A stretch of DNA of 64,000 nucleotides from Rhizobium tropici CIAT 899 (GTDB lineage Bacteria > Pseudomonadota > Alphaproteobacteria > Rhizobiales > Rhizobiaceae): positions 1,186,374 to 1,250,373 of the forward strand of contig NC_020062.1 in assembly GCF_000330885.1 (NCBI RefSeq), given 5' to 3'. The position numbers and the translations under genes are program-made. This document shows, piece after piece, positions 43,794-51,438 of the stretch (position 1 is its first letter; the number at the start of each line of letters is the position of its first letter). The notes under the pieces were generated by a model. That model was not told where the DNA came from, did no database searches, and saw nothing but the letters and a program-made list of their open reading frames with translations.

Positions 43794-45280
43794 GCGCCCT
43801 CCCCGGCAAAGGAAGCCGCCAGCACATTTTCCTCCGTGATGTCCTCTCCAACCAGCTCGGCGACGATGGCGCCGTCGCGAAAGACATAGGCGCGGTCGCA
43901 GAGCCGGATCTCGTCCATTTCCGTCGAATACCAGATAAATGTCCGGCTGGACGAAGCCTCGTCACTCAAGATCCTGTAGACCTCCTGTTTGGTACCGATA
44001 TCGACACCGCGCATGGGATCGTCCATCAGCACGATCGGCGCGGTCGTCGCCAAGGCGCGGGCGAACAGCACCTTCTGCTGATTGCCGCCGGACAGGGACA
44101 AGATGCCGTTCGCCATCGTCGGCGTACGGATTTCGATACGGCCCTTCCAGTCGGCACCGAGGCGATCCTCGCGCCCGCGATCGACGACCGACAGACGCGA
44201 AAAATCGCTGAGCGAGGCAATGCTGAGGTTTTTCAGGATGCTCCAAAGCGGGAAGGTGCCGTTCAAGCTGCGGTCGCCCGCGACGAAGGCGATATTGCCT
44301 TGCCTGCCCGGCAGCCAGTTGTGCGAAAGCGAGCGATGAAGATCGAGCAGCATGTCGGTCTGGCCATGGCCGGCGAGCCCGGCAAGCCCTATCACTTCGC
44401 CCTTGCGGGCATTGAAGCCAAGGCCCCTTCCCCCTCGCGCCGGCAGTGCAAGCAGAGGAGACGATGCGGCGCCTTCCCCGCCCCTGCGCGAGCGGTCCTG
44501 CTCCTTGACGACACTGCCCATTGCCAGGACCAGGCTATGAACGGTGAAGTCCTGAGCGATGCGATCGGCGACGACTCGGCCATCCTTCATGACCAGAATT
44601 CGGCTTGCGGTCGAAAGGATCTCGCCAAGAATATGCGAGATCAGCATGACCGCACCGCCTGCTTGCACGAAGCTGCGCACATAGGCCATCAACTGGGCGG
44701 CAAGTCCAGCATCGAGGGATGAGGTCGGCTCATCGAGGATGACTAGCTTCGGCGTCTCGCCGACGGCACAAAAGGTGATCGCGATCTCTACCATCTGCCG
44801 CTCGGCGATCGAGAGTTCGCCGACGGTCCGCATGACGTCGATCCTGTGACCGGCGAAAATTTCGTCGAGCTTGGCGCGAACAATTGCCGCCGCCTGCCGC
44901 CGCCAGTTCCAGCCGGCAAGACCGCGATGGACCACCCGCATGTTCTCGACGACGGTGAGATTCGGCGCGAGCGACAATTCCTGAAAGACGCAGCGTATCC
45001 CGTGGGCGCGCGCTGCGTTGATGCCGTGCACGCTGTCGTCTCCCTCATAGGTGACGCTGCCCTCGTGCGGGCTGAGGCCGCCGTTGATGACGTTGACGAT
45101 CGTCGACTTGCCGGCACCATTATGGCCAACAAGCCCGATGCACTCGCCTGCCAGAACCGTCAGATCGGCGCCGTCGAGCGCCTTTACGGCACCGAAATGC
45201 ACCTTGATGCCACGGGCGGAGACGACGGCCTGCGGGCCGGCATCCTGTCTCTTCAAAGTATTGTCTTTGGCTGCAATCAT
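43790..45280 (-). CDS. Sugar ABC transporter double ATPase (RbsA/MglA type)
   Basis: This 496-residue protein has two fused ATPase domains. The first has Walker A GHNGAGKST (near 50), a non-standard signature LSIAERQMVEIA, and LVILDEPTSSLDAGL. The second (from about 255) has GLAGHGQTDML in place of a regular Walker A, as usual for RbsA, and LSGGNQQKVLFARAL with IVLMDDPMRGVDIGT. The second half-site is therefore probably non-hydrolytic, as in the family. It is followed by the two permease genes. Confidence 0.94.
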   Translation of the reverse strand: MIAAKDNTLKRQDAGPQAVVSARGIKVHFGAVKALDGADLTVLAGECIGLVGHNGAGKSTIVNVINGGLSPHEGSVTYEGDDSVHGINAARAHGIRCVFQELSLAPNLTVVENMRVVHRGLAGWNWRRQAAAIVRAKLDEIFAGHRIDVMRTVGELSIAERQMVEIAITFCAVGETPKLVILDEPTSSLDAGLAAQLMAYVRSFVQAGGAVMLISHILGEILSTASRILVMKDGRVVADRIAQDFTVHSLVLAMGSVVKEQDRSRRGGEGAASSPLLALPARGGRGLGFNARKGEVIGLAGLAGHGQTDMLLDLHRSLSHNWLPGRQGNIAFVAGDRSLNGTFPLWSILKNLSIASLSDFSRLSVVDRGREDRLGADWKGRIEIRTPTMANGILSLSGGNQQKVLFARALATTAPIVLMDDPMRGVDIGTKQEVYRILSDEASSSRTFIWYSTEMDEIRLCDRAYVFRDGAIVAELVGEDITEENVLAASFAGEGA

Positions 45281-45308
45281 GGATCGTCCGGGTCGGGCGT
45301 TGCATCGG

Positions 45309-45338
45309 CGGGCGCCGCCTCTTTAGCGGCGGCGCCCG
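45309..45338 (-). terminator. Intercistronic hairpin after the binding-protein gene
   Basis: CGGGCGCCGCC (45309-45319) pairs perfectly with GGCGGCGCCCG (45328-45338) over 11 bp around an 8-base loop. It lies between the binding-protein stop and the ATPase start, with no T run. Such stems commonly protect the upstream mRNA so the binding protein is made in excess. Confidence 0.6.
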
Positions 45339-45361
45339 TCTTAACGGCTTACAGATATCGG

Positions 45362-46378
45362 TTATTTCGCCGCGGCGATCACCTTCTTGGCGTCGTCGAG
45401 CGTATATTCGACATTCGCGACACCGCCGGCCTGCGTGTTGGCAAGGTTGGTTTCGAGATTGTCCTGATCGATGCGCAGGAATGGAACGACCAGGTCCTTC
45501 TTCACCTCTTTGCCGTCCAGAATCTGCTGGGCGACCCAGAAGGCGAGCGTGGAGACGCCGGGTGCGATCGAGACCGACATGGTCTCGTAGCCGCCGGCAT
45601 CCTTCTCCTTCTTCCACCAGGCAAGTTCATCCTGGCGGTTGCCCATGACGATCGTCGGCATGGGGCGCTTGGCGGCGGCAAAAGCCTGTGCCGCACCATA
45701 GCCGTCACCGCCCTGGGTCACGACCGCGGCAATATCGGGAAGGCTCGGCAGAATGCCGGCGACGGCGCGCTGGGCGACATCCTGAGCCCAGTCGCCGTGA
45801 ACCGAACCGACAATCTTGAACTGCGGATATTTGGCGGCAGCCGCATGGATACCGGCTGAGATCTCGTCATCGACGGAGACGCCGGCAAGCCCGCGGATTT
45901 CGAGCACGTTGCCGCCCTTAGGCATCTTCTTGGCAAGATATTCGATCTGGCTGGCACCCATGCCCTTGAAATCGACGGCGATGCGCCAGGCGCAGGGTTC
46001 GGTGACGATGCCGTCGAAGGAAACGACGACGATCTTGGCATCGCAGGCTTCCTTGATCGCGCCGTTCAGCGCCGTCGGCGAGGCAGCATCGATGACGATC
46101 GCATCATAGCCCTGCAGGATCATGTTCTGAATCTGGGCGGCCTGCTCGGTTGCCTGGTTTTCAGCCGTCGTGAACGGATCGGCCGCGGCAACGACACCGG
46201 CCTTGACCGCTTCGCCCGTTACCTTCTGCCAACTCGTCAACATGGCCTGGCGCCAGGAGTTGCCGGCATAATTGTTCGACAAGGCAATTTTCTTGGATGA
46301 CGTATCTGCAAGGGCAGCACCCGGCGCGGCAACGCAAGCGATGACGGCGGATGCCATAAGCATCTTGGCAATATTCAT
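45362..46378 (-). CDS. Periplasmic sugar-binding protein
   Basis: This 338-residue Peripla_BP_4 protein is the solute receptor of the leftward transporter. A signal peptide (1-24, ending ALA) precedes KKIALSNNYAGNSWRQAMLTSW. YDAIVIDAASPTALNGAIKEACDAKIVVVSFDG is the typical hinge block, and TQGGDGYGAAQAFAAAKRPM the second-lobe motif. ATG 46378 has GGAGG six bases upstream; in-frame extensions are unlikely. The sugar is unknown. Confidence 0.93.
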   Translation of the reverse strand: MNIAKMLMASAVIACVAAPGAALADTSSKKIALSNNYAGNSWRQAMLTSWQKVTGEAVKAGVVAAADPFTTAENQATEQAAQIQNMILQGYDAIVIDAASPTALNGAIKEACDAKIVVVSFDGIVTEPCAWRIAVDFKGMGASQIEYLAKKMPKGGNVLEIRGLAGVSVDDEISAGIHAAAAKYPQFKIVGSVHGDWAQDVAQRAVAGILPSLPDIAAVVTQGGDGYGAAQAFAAAKRPMPTIVMGNRQDELAWWKKEKDAGGYETMSVSIAPGVSTLAFWVAQQILDGKEVKKDLVVPFLRIDQDNLETNLANTQAGGVANVEYTLDDAKKVIAAAK

Positions 46379-46495
46379 TTTTTCCTCCCAAAGCGCCTGT
46401 ACTTCATCTTCCAGGCCAAGATTTCCGAGCGCGCTCCTCAACGAACGATCGAAAATAATATTTGCACTGAAGGTTACCCTGTCAGTAGAAACAGG

Positions 46496-47914
46496 ATGTC
46501 CGAGATTGTGACGCTTGTACAGGCGCTTAAAGGGCGAGACCTTGCGGGATCCCGCAGAAAAGATGCGCAAGTCCGCAAGACGGATCGCTCGGATCGGCGC
46601 TTAATAGCGTCGGAAATTTGCATGCTGCGCGGCCGGAGGAGCAGAGGTCGGCGCTTTGCCTGGGAGGGCTTGTCCTTGCGCGATCTGGCGCCGCAATCGG
46701 TCTTCGACCACTATCTCAACATATCGAGGCTTCTTGCGGGTCAGCTCGATTTTCACTCGGTCATCCAGGCCGTCGCTGCCGAAATCAGCCATGTTATCCC
46801 GCATGACCATCTCGACGTCTGCATCATCCTGATGGACGAGCAATTTCATACAGCCTACGAGAGCGGCCTGGAAACGGATTGGGGTCGCCGCTTTCCCGCA
46901 CCCGTCAGCAACAGCCCCATCCGCACGCTTCTCTGGGGCGAGACCGATTACCTCTTAACCGGCGATGCCTGGAGCGATCCCCAATTCCATTTTCAGGGTT
47001 CTTTCTCGCACCCGATCTTTCATCAATCGCTGCATAGCCGTCTGCACGTGCCCCTTAAAGTTCAGGGTCATATCATCGGCGCCCTGTCCTGCTCCAGTCA
47101 CCAGACCGGCCTCTACACCATGCAGGATATCGAAAGTGCCCGCGTGATTGCCGATCTCCTCGCACCTCACTTCTTTGCAATCCGCGCCGCCGACCAGGCC
47201 AAACGGTCGGCGATCGTCGAGGCCGAGGCTCGGGCCCGCGAAGAGGGCCTTCGCCTTGGCGCCCTGAAACTGACCGAGGCGCTGGAGGCGGAACGCCAGC
47301 GCATTGGCATGGACCTGCACGACCAGATTCTCGCCGATCTGACCCGTCTCTCCCGACGGCTGGAACGGCTTGCCCGCCAGCCCGATGTCACCGGTGAAGC
47401 GCTGGAGCCGCTCTTTCGCGGTTTGCAGCACAGCATGCACGATCTTCGCCAGATCATCGAGGAGGCCAAGCCCTCGGTCCTTCAACTATTCGGCTTCGCG
47501 CAGGCGATCGAGAACCATCTCGAACGGTCGATCCAGGAAAGTGGCGCGACTTTGTCCTGGACATTGAACGACGAGACCGGCGGCGCGATCGACTGCCTTG
47601 AACAATCGGTGTCGATTGCCCTGTTCCGCATCGCGCAGGAGGCCATCAACAACGCCATTCGCCATGCCCAGGCTGAGAGCATCGCGGTTCATCTGAAAGC
47701 GGCCGAGGGTGCGGTCACCATTGATGTCGTCGATGACGGTGTCGGACTTGGAAATACCCGCAGATTATCGGGCGGCGGTATCGAAAACATGCGCACGCGA
47801 GCACGGCTGATTTCAGCGCGCTTCACGATCAAGGCGGCAGCTGCCTCCGGTGGAACGATCGTCAGTGTCAGCCTGCCTGCCATCGCGCAAACGGCCGGAG
47901 GAGCTGCCGCATGA
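46496..47914 (+). CDS. Soluble GAF-domain histidine kinase (NarX/DegS type)
   Basis: This protein of up to 472 residues has no membrane segment. A GAF-like sensor domain spans about residues 75-235, followed by a HisKA_3 dimerisation helix with AERQRIGMDLHDQILADL (phospho-accepting histidine near 277), and a HATPase_c domain with IAQEAINNAIRHAQA (N-box), VDDGVGLGN and GGGIENMRTRA. The first ~45 residues are basic and of poor quality; ATG 46622 is a possible later start. It is divergent from the sugar-binding protein gene (117-base gap) and overlaps its response-regulator gene by 4 bases. Cytoplasmic sensing of a metabolite is likely. Confidence 0.88.
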   Translation: MSEIVTLVQALKGRDLAGSRRKDAQVRKTDRSDRRLIASEICMLRGRRSRGRRFAWEGLSLRDLAPQSVFDHYLNISRLLAGQLDFHSVIQAVAAEISHVIPHDHLDVCIILMDEQFHTAYESGLETDWGRRFPAPVSNSPIRTLLWGETDYLLTGDAWSDPQFHFQGSFSHPIFHQSLHSRLHVPLKVQGHIIGALSCSSHQTGLYTMQDIESARVIADLLAPHFFAIRAADQAKRSAIVEAEARAREEGLRLGALKLTEALEAERQRIGMDLHDQILADLTRLSRRLERLARQPDVTGEALEPLFRGLQHSMHDLRQIIEEAKPSVLQLFGFAQAIENHLERSIQESGATLSWTLNDETGGAIDCLEQSVSIALFRIAQEAINNAIRHAQAESIAVHLKAAEGAVTIDVVDDGVGLGNTRRLSGGGIENMRTRARLISARFTIKAAAASGGTIVSVSLPAIAQTAGGAAA

Positions 47915-48642
47915 AGGTTCTGATCATCGAGGACGATCCGCTCCATCGCTCCTATCTCAATGAAGCGATCCGCGCCGCACTCCCCGAATGCGATGGCGTG
48001 CTGGAGGCGGAAAATGGCAATACGGGCGAACGGTTGGCGCGGGATTTGAGATCCTCTCATATCGTCATGGATCTGCAGATGAGCCAGCGCAATGGCATCG
48101 AGGCGGCCCGCACGATCTGGAAGGAGCGACCGGAGACGCGCATCCTTTTCTGGTCGAACTATTCGGACGAGGCCTATGTTCGCGGCGTTTCGCGCATCGT
48201 GCCCGCCGGGGCCGTCTATGGCTATGTCCTGAAATCGGCCTCGGACGACCGCCTGAAGCTGGCGCTTCGCAGCATCTTCATCGAAAGCCAGTGCGTGATC
48301 GACCGCGAAGTGCGCGGCATGCAGCAAAAGAGCCTCGGCAATGTCAACGGGTTCACCGAGGCCGAATATGAGATTCTGATCGATATCGCTCTTGGATTGA
48401 CCGATCGCGCGATCGCCCAGAGGCGCAATCTCTCGGTCCGCAGCGTCCAGAACCGATTGCAGCAGCTCTATGTGAAACTCGGCGTCTATCAGCCGCTCGG
48501 CGGTCAGGATGATGATGGCCGTTTCAATCTGAGAGCGCGCGCGGTTGCCGTGGCCTTCTTAAGAAAACTGCTCAACCACAGCGCGCTCGAACGTGCGGAA
48601 GCCGATCTTTCCGCTTGGGTGGCGCGCCAACCACGCGACTGA
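47911..48642 (+). CDS. LuxR/NarL-type response regulator
   Basis: This 243-residue regulator pairs with the upstream kinase. The receiver domain (1-125) has VLIIEDDPLH with the acidic cluster, IVMDLQMSQRNG with the phospho-accepting aspartate near 54, and GYVLKSASDD with the conserved lysine. The output domain (about 145-205) is a helix-turn-helix (GFTEAEYEILIDIALGLT, RNLSVRSVQNRLQQLYVKLGV), close to the LuxR/NarL type. The last 35 residues are an unusual extension. ATG 47911 overlaps the kinase stop. The expected targets are the adjacent transporter and dehydratase genes. Confidence 0.9.
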   Translation: MKVLIIEDDPLHRSYLNEAIRAALPECDGVLEAENGNTGERLARDLRSSHIVMDLQMSQRNGIEAARTIWKERPETRILFWSNYSDEAYVRGVSRIVPAGAVYGYVLKSASDDRLKLALRSIFIESQCVIDREVRGMQQKSLGNVNGFTEAEYEILIDIALGLTDRAIAQRRNLSVRSVQNRLQQLYVKLGVYQPLGGQDDDGRFNLRARAVAVAFLRKLLNHSALERAEADLSAWVARQPRD

Positions 48643-48696
48643 AAACAAGCCTCACCCACCGACGTCGATCTTACTTGACGTCGTCCATCGAATAAT

Positions 48697-48718
48697 TGTC
48701 TATTGCTAGCAATAGACA
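48697..48718. promoter_or_regulatory. Perfect 22-bp palindrome before the dehydratase gene
   Basis: The two 11-base arms TGTCTATTGCT and AGCAATAGACA are exact complements with no spacer. The site lies 25 bases before the dehydratase start and 17 bases downstream of TTGACG at 48675, so it overlaps the likely -10 region. This is a good repressor operator; the nearby GntR protein is the first candidate. It could also be a hairpin, but it lacks a GC-rich stem and T run. Confidence 0.65.
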
Positions 48719-48743
48719 TTAATCCAACCATACGGAACTTCCC

Positions 48744-50273
48744 ATGCCCGCCGTTTCGCCTGTCATCCTGCTCAACCCTATTGACGATGTTGCGGTCGCT
48801 CGCGTGATGATCCGCGCCGGCAGCCCGACCGGCATCGACGGCTTGATTACCGCAGACCAGATCCCGCGGGGCCACAAGGTGGCCGTTCGCGACATTCAGG
48901 CAGGCCAGGAGATCCGCAAATTCGGCCAGCCGATCGGCGTCGCGACACAGTTCATTCCGGCCGGGGGCCACGTCCATCTGCAGAACCTGGCCGTGATCGA
49001 ATCCGACCATCCCTATCAGTTCAGTGTCGATATCGAAGAGACCGGCATGCTGCCGCGCGAGGACTGCCGGACCTTCATGGGCTTTGACCGCGGCGCCGGC
49101 GGCGTCGGAACGCGTAATTTCATCGGCATCATCACGACGGTCAATTGCTCGGCAACCGTCTCGAAATATATCGCCGAACATTTCAATCGCACCGGCGGGC
49201 TCGAGGGCTTCGACAATGTCGATGGCGTCGTGGCACTGACCCACGGCGGCGGCTGTGCCGTCAGCACGCAGTCGGAGGGCTACCGCTATCTGGCCCGTAC
49301 CCTCCAGGGCTATGCGCGGCATCCGAATTTCGGCGGTATCCTCATGATCGGGCTTGGCTGCGAAACCAATCAGATCGCGCCCATTCTGGAGCATTACAAG
49401 CTGGAAGAAGGAAACCGGTTGCGCACCATGACGATCCAGGATCTCGGCGGCACCCGCAAGACGATCGCCGCCGCATCCGAAATGATCAAGGACATGCTGC
49501 CGGAGGTCAATTCCGCCACCCGCACCGTCCAGCCGCTTTCCGGCATCAAGCTCGCCCTGGAATGCGGAGGCTCCGATGGATATTCAGGCATTTCGGCCAA
49601 TCCGGCGCTCGGCTATGCCTCCGATCTCCTCGTGCGCAATGGCGGCACCTCGGTTCTGGCGGAAACGCCGGAGATCTATGGTGCGGAACATCTGCTGACG
49701 CGCAGAGCGGTTACGCCCGCGGTCGCCGAAAAGCTGCTCTCCAGAATCGACTGGTGGCGCGATTATACCCGCCGCAACGGAGCGGAACTCAACAACAATC
49801 CGTCCTATGGCAATAAGCTCGGCGGATTGACGACGATCCTCGAAAAGTCGCTCGGGGCCGTCGCCAAGGGCGGCTCCATGCCGCTCAAAGCCGTCTATGA
49901 ATATTCTGAGATCGTCGACGAACCCGGTTTTGTCTTCATGGACACGCCGGGCTACGATCCTGTCGCCGTCACCGGCCAGGTTGCCGGCGGCTGCAATGTG
50001 ATCTGCTTCACGACGGGCCGAGGCTCCGTCTCCGGTTTCAAGCCAGCGCCTTGCGTCAAGATCGCCACCAATACAGAAATGTACAACCATATGCGCGAGG
50101 ATATGGACATCAATTGCGGTGACATCGTCAGCGGTGACGATACGATCGAGGCGGCGGGCGAGCGGATTTTCGAGGAGATCATCGCTGTCGCCTCCGGCAA
50201 GAAGACCCTGAGCGAGACCTTCGACTACGGCGACAATGAATTCGTTCCCTGGCAGGTCGGCGCCATCACCTGA
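48744..50273 (+). CDS. UxaA/GarD-family altronate or galactarate dehydratase
   Basis: This 509-residue enzyme dehydrates a sugar acid to a 2-keto-3-deoxy acid. An N-terminal SAF domain (about 1-90) precedes the catalytic region. FDRGAGGVGTRNFIGIITTVNCSATVSKYIA (about 110-140) and THGGGCAVSTQSEGYRYLARTL hold iron-binding residues, and LECGGSDGYSGISANPALGYASDLLV is a family signature. DINCGDIVSGDDTIEAAGERIFEEI closes the protein. Length fits both UxaA (~495) and GarD (~520), which I cannot separate by eye. It stands alone behind the 22-bp palindrome, next to a sugar transporter, lactonase and GntR regulator, so it probably finishes an oxidative sugar pathway. Confidence 0.87.
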   Translation: MPAVSPVILLNPIDDVAVARVMIRAGSPTGIDGLITADQIPRGHKVAVRDIQAGQEIRKFGQPIGVATQFIPAGGHVHLQNLAVIESDHPYQFSVDIEETGMLPREDCRTFMGFDRGAGGVGTRNFIGIITTVNCSATVSKYIAEHFNRTGGLEGFDNVDGVVALTHGGGCAVSTQSEGYRYLARTLQGYARHPNFGGILMIGLGCETNQIAPILEHYKLEEGNRLRTMTIQDLGGTRKTIAAASEMIKDMLPEVNSATRTVQPLSGIKLALECGGSDGYSGISANPALGYASDLLVRNGGTSVLAETPEIYGAEHLLTRRAVTPAVAEKLLSRIDWWRDYTRRNGAELNNNPSYGNKLGGLTTILEKSLGAVAKGGSMPLKAVYEYSEIVDEPGFVFMDTPGYDPVAVTGQVAGGCNVICFTTGRGSVSGFKPAPCVKIATNTEMYNHMREDMDINCGDIVSGDDTIEAAGERIFEEIIAVASGKKTLSETFDYGDNEFVPWQVGAIT

Positions 50274-50285
50274 TGGTGCCGCGCA

Positions 50286-51281
50286 TCAGACGATGAATGG
50301 GTATTCGTCCGGCTGGTATTGCTCGCGGATATAGGCGGCGCGTGCCTGTACGCTCGGTTGCGAGTTGCGAATATGATCTCGCATGGCTTTGCGCAGCCCC
50401 TCCTCGTCTCGGTTTTGCACCATTTTGAAGACACCGACGTGCTCCGACAGGAAGGGCTCGTATTCCGGCCTCTTGATGCGACTGCCGACGATATGCTTGC
50501 TGAGCGTAAGGATGCAGTGCGTCCGCTTCAGGATGCTCAGGAACTCCTTGTTCGGGCAAGCCTGAAGGCTGCGCAGATGAAGATCGAGCTCCAGCTCGTA
50601 CATGGTCGAGGCCGAGACATCGGGATAATCCGCAAGCGCCTGCGACAGCCGCGCGAGCATTGTGTCGACGTGGTCTCTGGAAAGCCCGCCCAAGGCGCTT
50701 GCGAGCGCCACAGGCTCGATCTGTTCGCGCACCTCATAGAGGTCACGAATACGCTGGCTGTCGAGCGGGACGATCGACCAGCGAAAATTGTCGTCCTTTT
50801 CGGTGATGCCAAGCGTCTCGAGCCTTAACAGCACATCGCGCGCTACGGCGCGCCCGACCCCGAAATGCCGTGCCAACTCGTTTTCGTTGATGCGATAACG
50901 GCCGAAAAAGGAGCGATGGACGACGATGCGTTCGACATCCTCGTAAAGCGCCTGCCATGCGAATACCGGCCTATCGCCATCTTCGTCGAACAATTTGCCG
51001 AGATAATCGCCGAGCTTGATCCGCTTCGGCGGTGTCCCCGCCCTGCCAACGATAAAGCCCCGCCCTTCGAGACGCGCGATCAGGCCGCCATCGAACAACA
51101 TCTGCAATGCCTGACGAACCGGCGCGCGGCTGCTGCCGACCAGATCGACAAGGGCGGCCTCGGTCAAGACAACACCTTCAGGCACCGCTCCGGCGAGAAT
51201 CTCTGCCCTCAATCGCTCGTGAAGCTGCTCATAGAGCTTGGTCTTGCGCAGGCCGCTGCTTTGCAAAACCGAAAGTTTCAT
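50286..51281 (-). CDS. GntR-family regulator with two winged-helix domains
   Basis: This ~331-residue protein ends in a helical FCD ligand-binding domain (about 195-315) but has two DNA-binding regions. The first (about 15-75: YEQLHERLRAEILAGAVPEG, EAALVDLVGSSRAPVRQALQMLFDGG) is a classic GntR winged helix. The second (about 125-190: RFR... INENELARHFGVGRAVARDVLLRLETLG) is another. Usual FCD regulators of ~230 residues have only one. ATG 51281 is preferred; an in-frame ATG at 51326 would run through a repeated operator-like sequence. It is convergent with the dehydratase gene, with 12 bases between stops, and probably represses it. Confidence 0.85.
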   Translation of the reverse strand: MKLSVLQSSGLRKTKLYEQLHERLRAEILAGAVPEGVVLTEAALVDLVGSSRAPVRQALQMLFDGGLIARLEGRGFIVGRAGTPPKRIKLGDYLGKLFDEDGDRPVFAWQALYEDVERIVVHRSFFGRYRINENELARHFGVGRAVARDVLLRLETLGITEKDDNFRWSIVPLDSQRIRDLYEVREQIEPVALASALGGLSRDHVDTMLARLSQALADYPDVSASTMYELELDLHLRSLQACPNKEFLSILKRTHCILTLSKHIVGSRIKRPEYEPFLSEHVGVFKMVQNRDEEGLRKAMRDHIRNSQPSVQARAAYIREQYQPDEYPFIV

Positions 51282-51315
51282 TTCATGACAAATTTCATCA
51301 TGGTATCTCCCTAAG

Positions 51316-51330
51316 CACGTTACCACGTTA
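51316..51330. promoter_or_regulatory. Tandem CACGTTA repeat before the gntR gene
   Basis: CACGTTA occurs at 51316-51322 and 51324-51330, a direct repeat with an 8-base period, 35 bases before the GntR start. It could be an operator for autoregulation or chance. Weak evidence. Confidence 0.25.
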
Positions 51331-51438
51331 GCTCAAAATCTTCTTTCCTGCATTGCCGTAAAATCGTCCTTGCGATCGGCTCCATCTGCGGGCGACAGAG
51401 TCACCATCGAAATCGCCGGATGAAAAATCCGCTCCTTG

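Noticed and set aside
48697..48718. The palindrome as a terminator of the response-regulator gene
   Set aside because: The stem is not GC-rich and has no T run, and it overlaps promoter-like elements of the next gene.
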